Notes: generated by a model from the sequence alone, not told the origin. A DNA stretch of 64,000 nucleotides from Pseudomonas cedrina subsp. cedrina (GCF_001983175.1 NZ_MNPW01000015.1:62001-126000); one strand, 5' to 3'; positions 44,236-53,370 are shown, counted from the stretch's first letter. Program-made: numbers and translations.

Positions 44236-44814
44236 CTAGCGATGATAGGTCGCCCAGATCCCCAAAAATGTCAAACACCACAAGACCACGCCCGGCACGA
44301 TAACTGCGTAGTTCCAAGGCGTGAAGCGGTCATTGCCAAGCCCCTCAGGATCACCCGCGGCGCAGTTGATGAGGCGTTGCACTCGCTGAAGAATGTACGC
44401 ACAGATCGGAATCGCCAGGAGCGTCAGGTCTTTATAGGGCAACCAACTTTGCATCTGGGCTGCGGCGGAATCGACCAACCGTGCGCCCACCGTCAACACC
44501 ACGAACGCCGTTGCCCACGGATCGAAATCGAAATCGATTTTTTGGCCGTTTTCAACAGCCCGCTTATGGGCCAGACCATAGAGTTCGTGAATATATAAGA
44601 CAAAAAAGAGCGCTCTCGCTAACGGCCACATCCTGGCTTGGTTGGCGTTTTTGTAGAGGCTCCAATTTTTATAGGACCAGACACTGGCATACAGACCATA
44701 ACTGAGCAGGGTCAGGATCAGCAGCTTTCTCCTGGAAATGGCATAAAACTCAGGAGACGTCTTTGTCTCTTTGGTCAGCGGCGCCGTCGGCGGAGCGTAG
44801 AGATTGTCGGTCAC
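44236..44814 (-). CDS. Hypothetical membrane protein, 192 residues
   Basis: Four to five hydrophobic helices (LLILTLLSYGLYASVWSYKNW, MWPLARALFFVLYIHELYGLA, TAFVVLTVGARLVDS, LTLLAIPICAYILQRV, NYAVIVPGVVLWCLTFLGIW) after a proline-rich start (MTDNLYAPPTAPL). The GTG start at 44814 has AGGGA eight bases upstream. I do not recognise the family beyond a general resemblance to small bacterial four-helix membrane proteins. No conserved polar motif that would suggest a function. Confidence 0.7.
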   Translation of the reverse strand: MTDNLYAPPTAPLTKETKTSPEFYAISRRKLLILTLLSYGLYASVWSYKNWSLYKNANQARMWPLARALFFVLYIHELYGLAHKRAVENGQKIDFDFDPWATAFVVLTVGARLVDSAAAQMQSWLPYKDLTLLAIPICAYILQRVQRLINCAAGDPEGLGNDRFTPWNYAVIVPGVVLWCLTFLGIWATYHR

Positions 44815-44872
44815 CGCTTACTTCCCTCTAATTCCCTTTAAAGTCCACGAAGCGAAAGCGCTTCAGTCAGCA

Positions 44873-45886
44873 TCACACCATCCCGCCTAGCTTCAACTCG
44901 CTCTTGAGATACGCATAGTAAATCGGCCCCGCCACCACCCCCGGCAATCCAAATGCCGCTTCAAACACCAACATCGCCAGCAACAACTCCCACGACTTGG
45001 CGCTGATTTGCCCACCCACGATCCGTGCGTTGAGGAAGTATTCAACCTTGTGGATCACGATCAAATACCCCAACGCCGCCACCGCCACCCAGATCGACAG
45101 CGACAGCGCGACGATGGTGATCAGGGTGTTGGACATCAGGTTGCCGATCACCGGCAGCAGGCCGAGGAGGAAGGTGAGGACGATCAGGGTTTTGGTCAAC
45201 GGCAGGTGGATCCCGCACAGCGGCAGCACCACGGCCAGGAACACGGCGGTGAAGGCGGTGTTGAGCGCGGCGATTTTGATTTGGGCGAAGACGATGTTGC
45301 GAAAGGCCTGGACCAGCAGGTGCAGGCGGTCGAACAGCGCGGCGGCCAGGGGTTTGCGTTTGGTCAGGTCGGGCACGCGCTGCAGGGCGATGATGGCGCC
45401 GAGCACCATGCCGATCAGCAGGGTGACGAACATGTGGGCGGCGTCTTTGCCCACCAGTTGCAGTTCGCTCAGGTGTTTGCTCAGCCAGTCGCCGATGGCC
45501 ACGCGGAATTCGGCGGCGCTGGCGGGCAGGTAGGCGTCGAGGAACGGCGGCAACTGGCCGCGCGCGCGGTCGACCACGCCCATGAATTTATCGAGGGAGG
45601 CTCCGGGGTTTTCCGCTTCGTGGAGCAGGAAGCTGATGGCGCCGGCGAAGATCAAGGCCAGCACGCTGACGATCAGGGTGCCGAGCAAGGCCACCGCCAG
45701 CCAGCGCGCGCGGCGGCCTTCGATCAGGCGTTGCAGTTGCGGGGTGAGCATGTTGACCAGTTCAAACACCAACAGGCCGGCCAACAGGCTGGGCAGCAAT
45801 TTGAGCGGCAGAACCAGCAGCAATCCGCCGAAAATGATGATGTAGCTGGCCAGCAACAACACATGACGCTGAGAAAACGTTGGCAT
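44873..45886 (-). CDS. AI-2E family transporter
   Basis: A 337-residue inner-membrane protein with the typical pattern of an N-terminal helix pair, a soluble segment (residues about 85-160), then five or six helices containing TFLLGLLPVIGNLMSNTLITIV and the C-terminal LPGVVAGPIYYAYLKSEL. The family includes the AI-2 exporter TqsA but also sodium/proton antiporters, so the substrate is uncertain. Confidence 0.85.
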   Translation of the reverse strand: MPTFSQRHVLLLASYIIIFGGLLLVLPLKLLPSLLAGLLVFELVNMLTPQLQRLIEGRRARWLAVALLGTLIVSVLALIFAGAISFLLHEAENPGASLDKFMGVVDRARGQLPPFLDAYLPASAAEFRVAIGDWLSKHLSELQLVGKDAAHMFVTLLIGMVLGAIIALQRVPDLTKRKPLAAALFDRLHLLVQAFRNIVFAQIKIAALNTAFTAVFLAVVLPLCGIHLPLTKTLIVLTFLLGLLPVIGNLMSNTLITIVALSLSIWVAVAALGYLIVIHKVEYFLNARIVGGQISAKSWELLLAMLVFEAAFGLPGVVAGPIYYAYLKSELKLGGMV

Positions 45887-45976
45887 ACAGCCTCAAAACG
45901 AGCGGCGTTAAAGGATGGGCAGTCTGCCAGCCTTGAGCGAATCAAGCGAGTGGGTAAGGTTGTGAATGCGATCAAG

Positions 45977-46063
45977 TGTGGGAGCTGGCTTGCCTGCGAT
46001 GCAGCCGCCTCGGTAGGTCAGATACACCGAGGTGATGCCATCGCAGGCAAGCCAGCTCCCACA
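45977..46063. repeat. REPIN between the AI-2E gene and psiF
   Basis: Forward REP (45977-46000) and inverted REP ending 46063 with about 40 bases between. Confidence 0.9.
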
Positions 46064-46092
46064 GGGGGTCGGCAGTGTCAGTACCAGGGTGG

Positions 46093-46392
46093 TCAGCCCT
46101 TGAGGCAGGTACTCATGAATGTTTTGCGCGCATCACCGGTCAGCGCCTTGGTCTTGGCCTCGGCATTGCAATCCTTCATCTTCTGCTGCTGCGGAGTCAG
46201 GGTCTTGGCGTCGTTGGCCGCCGGCGCCGACAGGCAGGTTTTCATGAAGGCCTTGCGCTCGTCGCCCTTGAGCGTCTTGGTGGTGGCCTCGGCGTTGCAG
46301 GTGGTCATCTTGTTTTGCTGGGCGGTGGCGGCAAAGCCTTGGGAACACAGCAGCAGGCCCATCATCACCAGCGCGGTTCGCAGCATCTTCAT
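46093..46392 (-). CDS. psiF: PsiF family protein
   Basis: A 99-residue exported protein: signal peptide (LRTALVMMGLLLCSQGFAA) and two PsiF repeats, NKMTTCNAEATTKTLKGDERKAFMKTCL and KMKDCNAEAKTKALTGDARKTFMSTCL. Each repeat has two cysteines. In E. coli psiF is phosphate-starvation inducible; the molecular role is unknown. Confidence 0.92.
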   Translation of the reverse strand: MKMLRTALVMMGLLLCSQGFAATAQQNKMTTCNAEATTKTLKGDERKAFMKTCLSAPAANDAKTLTPQQQKMKDCNAEAKTKALTGDARKTFMSTCLKG

Positions 46393-46514
46393 GGCGTTTT
46401 CTCCCTGTTACCGGGCCGGGAGGCACGGTCTTTCGAGAGTGTAGTCAAACCCTGTTACACCTTCCTGCGCAGACAAGGGATAATCCCCGTCCGTTACGCT
46501 GCTCGGCGATTTCC

Positions 46515-47402
46515 ATGCAATACGCTTATCCCCTGCTGGCCATTTTTATCTTGGCCGGCAACACCGTCATCAACAAGCTGGCCGTGGGTTCGATATTTCC
46601 CGCCGAGATCGGTTTTTACCGCTGGCTGCTGGCGGCGCTGCTGTTTACGCCCTTTATGCTAAAGCCGGTGATCCAGAACTGGGCGCTGATCCGCCCAAAC
46701 CTGGGCAAGGTCTTCATCCTCGGCGTGCTGGGCATGGCGGTGTACCAGAGCCTGGCGTATTACGCGGCCACACTGACCACCGCCACCAATATGGGCATCA
46801 TCCTGTCGCTGATGCCCTTGATGGCCCTGACAGCGGCCATCATCAGCCTCGGCCAACGCCTGACCTACGGCGCGCTGGCAGGTGCGGTACTGTCATTCGC
46901 CGGCGTGGTCGTGGTGGTGTCGGCCGGCAGCCTCGGCGCGCTGTTGCAGCATGGCGTCAACCTGGGCGACGCCATGATGCTGATCGCGACCCTGGCCTAC
47001 GCGGTCTACAGCACCCTGCTGAAAAAATGGCAGCTGCGCCTGCCGCCCCTGGTGTTGCTGTACCTGCAGGTGCTGGTGGCGGTGGTGGTGTTGTTTCCGC
47101 TGTTCCTGTTCTCGGCAAAAACCGGGTTGGGCTGGGCGAATATCCCTCTGGTGCTGTATGCGTGCCTGCTGGCCTCGATGCTCGCGCCACTTTCGTGGAT
47201 GCATTCGGTGAAGACTCTGGGGCCGAGTCGCACTACGCTGTTTTTCAATCTGCTACCGTTGCTCACCGCGCTGATTGCAGCGGTGGTGTTGAAAGAAGCG
47301 CTGGCGTTGTATCACCTGGTGGGCGGCTTGCTGACGTTGGGTGGGGTGGTGTTGTCGGAGCGTTGGACTGTGCCGATCAAGCGCATGGCAAGCACTGCTT
47401 GA
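46515..47402 (+). CDS. EamA/DMT family transporter
   Basis: Ten-helix inner-membrane permease (295 residues) made of two EamA repeats: AIFILAGNTVINKLAVGSIFPAEIGFYRWLLAALLFTPFML and the second beginning GDAMMLIATLAYAVYSTLLKKW, ending LLTALIAAVVLKEALALYHLVGGLLTLGGVVLSE. The family exports amino acids and other metabolites; substrate cannot be predicted. Converges with the lipase gene. Confidence 0.9.
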   Translation: MQYAYPLLAIFILAGNTVINKLAVGSIFPAEIGFYRWLLAALLFTPFMLKPVIQNWALIRPNLGKVFILGVLGMAVYQSLAYYAATLTTATNMGIILSLMPLMALTAAIISLGQRLTYGALAGAVLSFAGVVVVVSAGSLGALLQHGVNLGDAMMLIATLAYAVYSTLLKKWQLRLPPLVLLYLQVLVAVVVLFPLFLFSAKTGLGWANIPLVLYACLLASMLAPLSWMHSVKTLGPSRTTLFFNLLPLLTALIAAVVLKEALALYHLVGGLLTLGGVVLSERWTVPIKRMASTA

Positions 47403-47434
47403 ACCCACTCCCACAGTTCGACCGCGGACCACCA

Positions 47435-48325
47435 TTACACCCCGGCGGCCTTAAGCCTCTGCGCATGTTCCACGAACAAGCGGATCGGCTCCGCGCCCTT
47501 GCCCACCAGCCCCAGGGACTGGTTGACGATATCAAAATGGTCCAACGCGTAATCGTCACCGATGACCCTTCCCAAGTGTGAACTGTAGCGCCCCACCATC
47601 CCGTCGCACTGGCCCTTTTCACGCACAAAGCTGCGGGCGAACAGGCGGCAGCTGCGGTGCGTGCCGTCGAACAGGTTGCGGCCACGGTCGGTGATACCCG
47701 GTTGCAAGGTGCCGGACCATGAGTAATAGCGCACGCCATTGACCTCCTCCATGCCTTGCCCGCCCCATGTCTGCGGCAGCCCCTGTGGATAGTGCTGATT
47801 GAACAGCGCCACGCCCTCGCTGGTGAGCGAATGGTGGGACGCCTGCAGATCCGCCTTGAAACGCGGCCCGCGATAGCCGGTTTCCAGCACGCCCATTACC
47901 CAGGCGACCAGATGAAACAGCGCGCTCATGATCCGCCCCTTCACGCCGTCGATGGGGTAATGGCGGTGGATATGGTCGGCCAGTTCCGAGCCATGGTTGG
48001 GCCCGGCCACCGAGGTCACCGAGGCCACCCACTCCGGGCGCTTGCCTGCCGCATAGCGCGCGGTCAGCGCGCCCTGGCTGTGGCCGATCAGGTTGACCTT
48101 GTCGGCGCCGGTTTCGCGGCGAATGCGCTCGATCTGCACCAGCAATTGCTCGCCACGCACCTCGCTGGAATCGAGCGGCGCCACCTGCACCGCAAAGACC
48201 CGCGCCCCGCCCGCTTGCAGCGCGGGGACGATGCCGTACCAGTATGGGAACCACCCCAGGCGCACGAACCCCAGCATGCCGGGCACCAGCACCAGGGGAT
48301 AACGCGTGGCTAACGACTGCGGCAT
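47435..48325 (-). CDS. Triacylglycerol lipase (LipA-like alpha/beta hydrolase)
   Basis: A 296-residue alpha/beta hydrolase of the Pseudomonas/Burkholderia family I lipases. Catalytic triad by motif: S83 in GHSQG, D241 in CDGMVGRYSSHLG and H263 in DHFDIVNQ. The oxyanion region is LVLVPGMLGF. Unlike secreted LipA there is no signal peptide: the sequence begins right at the mature-like start (TRYPLVLVPG), and no foldase (lif) gene is adjacent, so it may be intracellular or cell-associated. Confidence 0.88.
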   Translation of the reverse strand: MPQSLATRYPLVLVPGMLGFVRLGWFPYWYGIVPALQAGGARVFAVQVAPLDSSEVRGEQLLVQIERIRRETGADKVNLIGHSQGALTARYAAGKRPEWVASVTSVAGPNHGSELADHIHRHYPIDGVKGRIMSALFHLVAWVMGVLETGYRGPRFKADLQASHHSLTSEGVALFNQHYPQGLPQTWGGQGMEEVNGVRYYSWSGTLQPGITDRGRNLFDGTHRSCRLFARSFVREKGQCDGMVGRYSSHLGRVIGDDYALDHFDIVNQSLGLVGKGAEPIRLFVEHAQRLKAAGV

Positions 48326-48501
48326 GTCGCGAACATCCTCAAAAGTGAAAACCTGCCGTGCAGCCTAGCCCAGGATGAAGTCGAGCAGATGACGCCGTCG
48401 GCAAACCCGATAAAACTTTTTGCGCCGGGCAGCACTCACAACCTTTAACGATCACGCCGGCAGAGCGTGGCGTAAAACCGGATTAGCCCCAGGAGATAAA
48501 G

Positions 48502-49032
48502 ATGACTGAAGCAAACTTGACCGACGTCGCGACCCTGCGCATTCGCGCGCGCCAGAACGTCGAAAACGGCGCCGTGACCGAAGGTTATGACGCCGACCGC
48601 GAAGAGATTATTCGCCTGCTCAATGAATCGCTGGCCACTGAACTGGTCTGCGTGTTGCGCTACAAGCGTCACTATTTCATGGCCAGCGGCGTCAAGGCCG
48701 CCGTGGCCGCCGCGGAATTTCTCGAGCATGCCAACCAGGAAGCCGAGCACGCCGATAAACTCGCCGAGCGCATCGTGCAGTTGGGCGGCGAGCCGGAGTT
48801 CAACCCGGACCTGCTGTCGAAGAACTCCCACGCTCAATACGTGGCGGGCAACAGCTTGAAGGAAATGGTCTACGAAGACCTGGTCGCCGAACGGATTGCC
48901 GTGGACAGCTATCGCGAAATCATCCAGTACATCGGCGACAAAGACCCGACCACGCGACGCATCTTCGAAGAAATCCTGGCCCAGGAAGAAGAGCACGCGG
49001 ATGACATGGCGGACATTCTCGAAAGCCTGTAA
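48502..49032 (+). CDS. Ferritin-like / bacterioferritin-type protein
   Basis: A 176-residue four-helix-bundle protein. The helices carry diiron-type ligands: EEIIRLLNESLATELVCVLRYKRHYF, EFLEHANQEAEHADKLAERI, YEDLVAERIAVDSYREIIQYI and RRIFEEILAQEEEHADDMADIL, with ExxH in the second and fourth. It corresponds in position to the probable bacterioferritin PA4880 (from memory). AGGAG precedes the ATG. No haem-binding methionine could be assigned with confidence. Confidence 0.88.
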   Translation: MTEANLTDVATLRIRARQNVENGAVTEGYDADREEIIRLLNESLATELVCVLRYKRHYFMASGVKAAVAAAEFLEHANQEAEHADKLAERIVQLGGEPEFNPDLLSKNSHAQYVAGNSLKEMVYEDLVAERIAVDSYREIIQYIGDKDPTTRRIFEEILAQEEEHADDMADILESL

Positions 49033-49042
49033 TTCGCCGCCC

Positions 49043-49155
49043 GATCGTTCCCACGCTCTGCGTGGGAATGCAGCCCCAGACGCTCTGCGTCCGCTCTTGA
49101 GGTCGTGACGCAGAGCGTCACAGGATGCGTTACCACGCGGAGCGTGGGAACGATC
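49043..49155. repeat. MITE-like repeat with 23-bp inverted ends
   Basis: A 113-bp unit beginning GATCGTTCCCACGCTC and ending with the complement; the 23-base ends differ at one position. Internal CTCTGCGT and ACGCAGAG blocks form a second inverted pair. It is unrelated to the REP family above. A decayed relative may lie near 13100-13145 (ATTCCCACGC ... GGAACGATC). Confidence 0.85.
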
Positions 49156-49169
49156 AAGTGCCTGGTCAG

Positions 49170-51239
49170 TCAGCCCTTCACGGTTTTGGGTGCCTTGCCT
49201 TCCTTCATCTGTTGCAGCAACGGCGCGCATTCGTTGGGTTCGCCGCCACTTGGGGCCACCAGCGCAAGCAACCCGGCCGCCGGCCCCGCAATCACACCCA
49301 GCGCGACCATGCCCGCGCCACGCAGCGCCAGCGGAATAGCTTTCACACCGGCGTTGGGCCGGATAAACGGCCCATTGACGTACAGCGGCGAGCGCAGGGA
49401 GAACAGTCGGAAGCCTTTCGATTCCGGGTTGATGGTCAGGTCCAGTTGCTCGGTGGCCATGTTCGCGGTGCCATCGATGTAGATGATGGCGTTCTCGGTA
49501 TCGAACACAAACAGCCGCGTGGTCGCCAAACCGGTCTTGATCCCGAAGTCCGCCGCCGCGCAGTTGATCTTCACTTCCTTGTCGCCAAACAGGCGGCCCA
49601 CCACGTAGTTACCCACGTTGAGCCCGGCGATTTCCATCAAGCCGCGGCTGATCGCACCGTCGTTGATGAGCATTTTCAGGTCACCGTTGGAGGTGCCCAG
49701 CAGCGCCGCCACGGAGTTGCCGCGGCCGGAGATATCGGCATCACCGTTGAGTTCACCAAAGCTGGTTTTCATCGGTTCGAAGGTGGGGAACAGCTGCTTG
49801 AGCTTGAAGTTGCGCGCGGTCAGCCTGGCGCGGCCTTCCATAGGAGTGGTGCGGCCGTTCAGGCGAATCTGCGCATCCAGCTTGCCGCCGGCCACGCCGA
49901 AACGCAGGGGCTCGAGGCTCAATTCGCCGTCATTGAGCACCAGGTGGGTGTAGAGGTCGGTAAACGGCAGATCGGCGCTGTGCACGATGCGCTTGCCGGT
50001 GAATTCCACATCGGCGTCCATGACGCGCCAGCGCTCGGTGCGGAACTCCTCCACCGGCAGCACTTTGGTCGCCGGCTGCTTGCTGTCGCCGCCACGGGCT
50101 TTCTGCTTGGCATTGGAGTCGGCGCCGATCAGCGGCGCAAGGTCGGCCATCAGCAATTGGTTGGACACCAGCGCACCGCTGAGTTTGGGCCGTGGCTGGC
50201 TGGCGACGTAGGCGAGGTCGCCGTGGATATCGCTGTTGCCGATCTTGCCGTTGAAGTTTTCATAGCGAAATGACGCGCCGTCGGCTTCATGCAGCTTGGC
50301 GATCAGGTGACCATCGGTGGAGTATGCCGGCGAATCCGGCAAGGTCACGCCGGTCAATGGGTAGAGATTGCCCAGGCTGGAACCTGCGAGTTTGAGCCGA
50401 AGGTCCAAAGCGCCGAGGTTCAACGGATCGGTCAGGGTGCCCGCCAGGGCGATGCTGGTGTCGGCAATCTTGACCTGGGCCTGCAACGGGAAGGGCCTGG
50501 CCGCGTCCTGCAGGGCCAACAGCCCGCCGATCTTGCCGGTGCCGTCGAGTTTCTGCCCGTGGTACTGGCCTTTGACTTTGAGGGCGAACGCGTAATCCTG
50601 CGGTGCGGAGCCTTTTTCCAGGGCCTTCTTGGCATCGGCGTCGCCGACGATCTCGCTGAAGGGAATGGGTTTGCCCAAAGGATCGATGATCACATCCAGT
50701 TGGGTCCTGAGGGTTTGATCGTCGAGGGTCACGTGGCCCTTGTCGAAGCCGATGGCACCGATATCCACCACCCAGTTGGAGGGTTCGGCGTTCGGGTCCT
50801 TGGGGTCGAACTTGAATGTCCAGTTGGCGCGGCCGTCGGCCAGGCGCTGCAACTGTGCGCTCGGCTCGGTGAGGTCGATACGCGGGATAACCACGCGCTG
50901 CACCAGCAAACCCAGGAGCGAAATGCGCAATTCGACTTTTTTGAGCGTGACCATTTGCGGGGTTTTCGACCAGTCGGGGTTGCCCAGCGTCAGGTCTTCG
51001 GCAATCACATGGGGCCACGGCACCCAGGCGCGCCAACCGCCTTCATCGGGCTCACGCGCCCACACCACCGCCAGGTTGCCGTTGATGGCAAACGGGCGAT
51101 GCAGCTCTTCGGAAACCTTGGCATTGAGGGGCGGCTTGATGCGATTCCAGTCAAAAAACACCAGAATCACGACCACCACGGCGATTAACACAACGAAGCT
51201 GGCGCAGCTCCAAGCGACGATTTTACGAGTGCGCGTCAT
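49170..51239 (-). CDS. AsmA family protein
   Basis: A 689-residue envelope protein with an N-terminal membrane anchor (IVAWSCASFVVLIAVVVVILVFF) and a long beta-rich periplasmic part. AsmA signatures are WNRIKPPLNAKVSEELHRPFAINGNLAV, the repeated short strands and the C-terminal AsmA_2-like FGELNGDADISGRGNSVAALLGTSNGDL ... FALKTGL-type segment (IKTGLATTRLFVFDTENA). The family bridges inner and outer membranes in lipid transport. A Gly/Ala-rich C-terminal stretch (LALRGAGMVALGVIAGPAAGLLALVAP) could be a second membrane segment. Confidence 0.92.
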   Translation of the reverse strand: MTRTRKIVAWSCASFVVLIAVVVVILVFFDWNRIKPPLNAKVSEELHRPFAINGNLAVVWAREPDEGGWRAWVPWPHVIAEDLTLGNPDWSKTPQMVTLKKVELRISLLGLLVQRVVIPRIDLTEPSAQLQRLADGRANWTFKFDPKDPNAEPSNWVVDIGAIGFDKGHVTLDDQTLRTQLDVIIDPLGKPIPFSEIVGDADAKKALEKGSAPQDYAFALKVKGQYHGQKLDGTGKIGGLLALQDAARPFPLQAQVKIADTSIALAGTLTDPLNLGALDLRLKLAGSSLGNLYPLTGVTLPDSPAYSTDGHLIAKLHEADGASFRYENFNGKIGNSDIHGDLAYVASQPRPKLSGALVSNQLLMADLAPLIGADSNAKQKARGGDSKQPATKVLPVEEFRTERWRVMDADVEFTGKRIVHSADLPFTDLYTHLVLNDGELSLEPLRFGVAGGKLDAQIRLNGRTTPMEGRARLTARNFKLKQLFPTFEPMKTSFGELNGDADISGRGNSVAALLGTSNGDLKMLINDGAISRGLMEIAGLNVGNYVVGRLFGDKEVKINCAAADFGIKTGLATTRLFVFDTENAIIYIDGTANMATEQLDLTINPESKGFRLFSLRSPLYVNGPFIRPNAGVKAIPLALRGAGMVALGVIAGPAAGLLALVAPSGGEPNECAPLLQQMKEGKAPKTVKG

Positions 51240-51597
51240 GCACAGGACTCCTGAATACGACTGGCTGGGTGACAGCCTTTAAAGACAGCTTACAGAACTA
51301 CGACTGGCAATCCGCCACGGCGTTTAACTCATGCCCCGATTTACTAGGAAAAACCTCATTTTCTGACCCCTTCGACAGATTCCCCCTACGATGGCGCACC
51401 ATTGTTACCCACACGCGTGTCGAAAATACCCACACCAGTGCAAAACCGCGTGCTTGAGAGGCCCGTCCTAGAGCCTCCGGCAGGAACAATCAATTCTGTT
51501 GATTATTACCATTGTGTTTATGAACTTTTATATCGACTTATCGAGGGTAACAATAGCCCCGTACCCAATTTATCGCCCTCCCAAGGAGCAACCCATC
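51240..51597. other. Intergenic region between AsmA and the secreted repeat protein
   Basis: 358 bases without a gene. It holds an inverted repeat AATCAA-TTCTG-TTGATT (51488-51504) and a palindrome ACACGCGTGT (about 51412-51421), in an AT-rich stretch (51485-51560) that is the likely promoter region for the gene at 51598. No promoter matched well enough to name. Confidence 0.4.
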
Positions 51598-52050
51598 ATG
51601 AAACGCCAAGTACTCGCTACCGTCCTGTTATCCATCCTGGCTTCCAGCGCTTTTGCCCTGCCAGCCGCCGAACAGGTCACCCCACAAGTCAAAACCGACG
51701 CCGTTCACTTCAGCCAGACCGTCGCTCGCAGCGGTTCGCAGGAAGATGAAAACCGTGACTACGCCAAAGGCGCTGTTGCTGAAAACGGTTCGGAGCAAGC
51801 CAACAAACGCGCCTACACCGAAGGCCTGACCGAAAACGGTCGCAACCGCCTGGAACAGAAAGGCTTGGTTGAAGGCGGCGCCGATCGCCTGCTGGAGCGT
51901 AACGCTGTCGCCGAGGGTGGCCGTGATCGCCTGGAGCAGAAAGGTCTGGTTGAAGGCGGTGCTGAACGAGCCAACAAACGTGCCTACACCGAAGGCGTTG
52001 CTGAAGGCGGTGCTGACCGTCTGCAAGACCTGCATCAAGCACAGAGCTGA
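51598..52050 (+). CDS. Secreted protein with six 13-residue AEGG-type repeats
   Basis: A 150-residue precursor with a clear signal peptide (RQVLATVLLSILASSAFA, cut before LPAAEQ). Residues from about 57 are six tandem units of 13-15 residues around x-V-A-E-G-G-x-x-R-x-x-x-K: AVAENGSEQANKRAYTEG, LTENGRNRLEQKG, LVEGGADRLLERN, AVAEGGRDRLEQKG, LVEGGAERANKRAYTEG and VAEGGADRLQ. The repeats are charged and glycine-containing, possibly disordered or forming short beta turns. AAGGAG precedes the ATG and a strong terminator follows, so it is a monocistronic gene. Function unknown. Confidence 0.8.
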   Translation: MKRQVLATVLLSILASSAFALPAAEQVTPQVKTDAVHFSQTVARSGSQEDENRDYAKGAVAENGSEQANKRAYTEGLTENGRNRLEQKGLVEGGADRLLERNAVAEGGRDRLEQKGLVEGGAERANKRAYTEGVAEGGADRLQDLHQAQS

Positions 52051-52066
52051 GCCTGTGGTGGCCCAG

Positions 52067-52096
52067 AAAAAAGCCCGATCCAACGATCGGGCTTTT
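52067..52096 (+). terminator. Intrinsic terminator after the repeat protein
   Basis: AAAAAA, then GCCCGATC-CAAC-GATCGGGC and TTTT: a perfect 8-bp GC-rich stem flanked by A and T runs, 17 bases after the stop. The A-run makes it usable from both strands. Confidence 0.93.
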
Positions 52097-52234
52097 GACT
52101 TTCTGTAGAACCTGTTACTGCCGTCCACCACGCCTTTTCACTGCACTCCCCACCGCACCCCCCGCCAAGTTCGACGCAGGCAGAACTGTTTTGCTAGAGT
52201 GCGTCGCTGTACTTGCCGACAAAGCCCGCCGCCA

Positions 52235-52867
52235 ATGCTGCCCCGCGCCGAACAGAAACAACAGACCCGCCTTGCCCTGATGGACGCAGCCCGCCACCTG
52301 ATGGAGTGTGGCCGTGGGTTTGGCAGCCTGAGCCTGCGCGAAGTGGCGAAAACGGCCGGTATCGTACCCACCGGGTTCTATCGGCATTTTGCCGACATGG
52401 ACCAGCTTGGTCTCGTATTGGTGAGTGAAGTCGGCCAGACCTTTCGCGCCACGATCCGCCTGGTGCGCCACAACGAATTCGTGATGGGTGGCATTATCGA
52501 TGCTTCCGTGCGGATCTTTCTGGACGTGGTCTCGGCCAACCGTTCGCAGTTCCTGTTCCTGGCCCGCGAGCAATACGGCGGCTGCCTGGCCGTGCGCCAG
52601 GCCATTGCGGCGTTGCGCGAAGACATCACCCGCGACCTGGCGGCCGACCTGACCTTCATGCCCAAGCTGCAGCACCTGGACGCCGAAGGCTTGCATGTGA
52701 TGGCCGACCTTATCGTCAAAAGTGTATTCGCCACGCTGCCCGACATCATCGACCCACCGGCCCATGCCCTGCCCGCCCACCTCACGCCCCAGGCGAAAAT
52801 CACCCAGCAATTGCGCTTTATCTTTATCGGCTTGAAACACTGGCAAGGCCTGGGCAGTACCGAATAA
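52235..52867 (+). CDS. desT: TetR-family regulator DesT
   Basis: A 210-residue TetR/FabR-type repressor. The HTH is GFGSLSLREVAKTAGIVPTGFYRHFADMDQLGLVLV, nearly the DesT sequence I remember from P. aeruginosa, where it senses the saturated/unsaturated acyl-CoA ratio and controls the desaturase genes desCB. It lies upstream of ureE as in P. aeruginosa, but no desaturase genes are next to it here. ATG at 52235 gives the known N-terminus (MLPRAEQKQQTR). Confidence 0.9.
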   Translation: MLPRAEQKQQTRLALMDAARHLMECGRGFGSLSLREVAKTAGIVPTGFYRHFADMDQLGLVLVSEVGQTFRATIRLVRHNEFVMGGIIDASVRIFLDVVSANRSQFLFLAREQYGGCLAVRQAIAALREDITRDLAADLTFMPKLQHLDAEGLHVMADLIVKSVFATLPDIIDPPAHALPAHLTPQAKITQQLRFIFIGLKHWQGLGSTE

Positions 52868-52872
52868 CGCAA

Positions 52873-53370
52873 TCACCCCGCCGAATGGAAGCGCTTGGCG
52901 GTGGTGTACTGCTTGTTCCAATAGCGGTTGCTCAAAGAGTCGATGCGGATGTTCTTGCCGGTGCGCGGCGAATGGATGAATTTGCCCTCGCCGATATACA
53001 GGCCCACATGGCTGACCTGCCCACGCCCATTGCCTTTAAAAAACACCGCATCACCGGGTTTGAGCGCATTGCGCTTGATGGTCGCAGCCGTTGAACGTTG
53101 CATCGCCGTGGTGGTGCGCGGCAGCGTGATATTGGCCTCGGTCTTGAACAGATAGACCAACAGGCTGCTGCAGTCGAAGCCCTGCTCCGCCGAGGTGCCG
53201 CCCCACTTGTAAGGCGTGCCGAGCAACTCATGGGCGCGGTCGACGACACCGTCGATAGATGCCTGTTTTATTGAGTCGGAAAAAGAAGGTTGGGAATTCA
53301 GGTTGGCGGAAGCCGATGACAGGGCAAAAGACAGGCTAACGATAACCAGACAACACAATGACTTGAACAT
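52873..53370 (-). CDS. NlpC/P60 family peptidoglycan hydrolase
   Basis: A 165-residue exported protein: signal peptide (LCCLVIVSLSFALSSASA, with cysteines but no clear lipobox) and a C-terminal NlpC/P60 domain. Catalytic residues are C67 in GFDCSSLLVYLF, H121 in VSHVGLYIGEG and H133 in FIHSPRTGK. These enzymes cut the gamma-D-Glu-meso-DAP bond. Its start faces the ureE promoter region. Confidence 0.92.
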   Translation of the reverse strand: MFKSLCCLVIVSLSFALSSASANLNSQPSFSDSIKQASIDGVVDRAHELLGTPYKWGGTSAEQGFDCSSLLVYLFKTEANITLPRTTTAMQRSTAATIKRNALKPGDAVFFKGNGRGQVSHVGLYIGEGKFIHSPRTGKNIRIDSLSNRYWNKQYTTAKRFHSAG

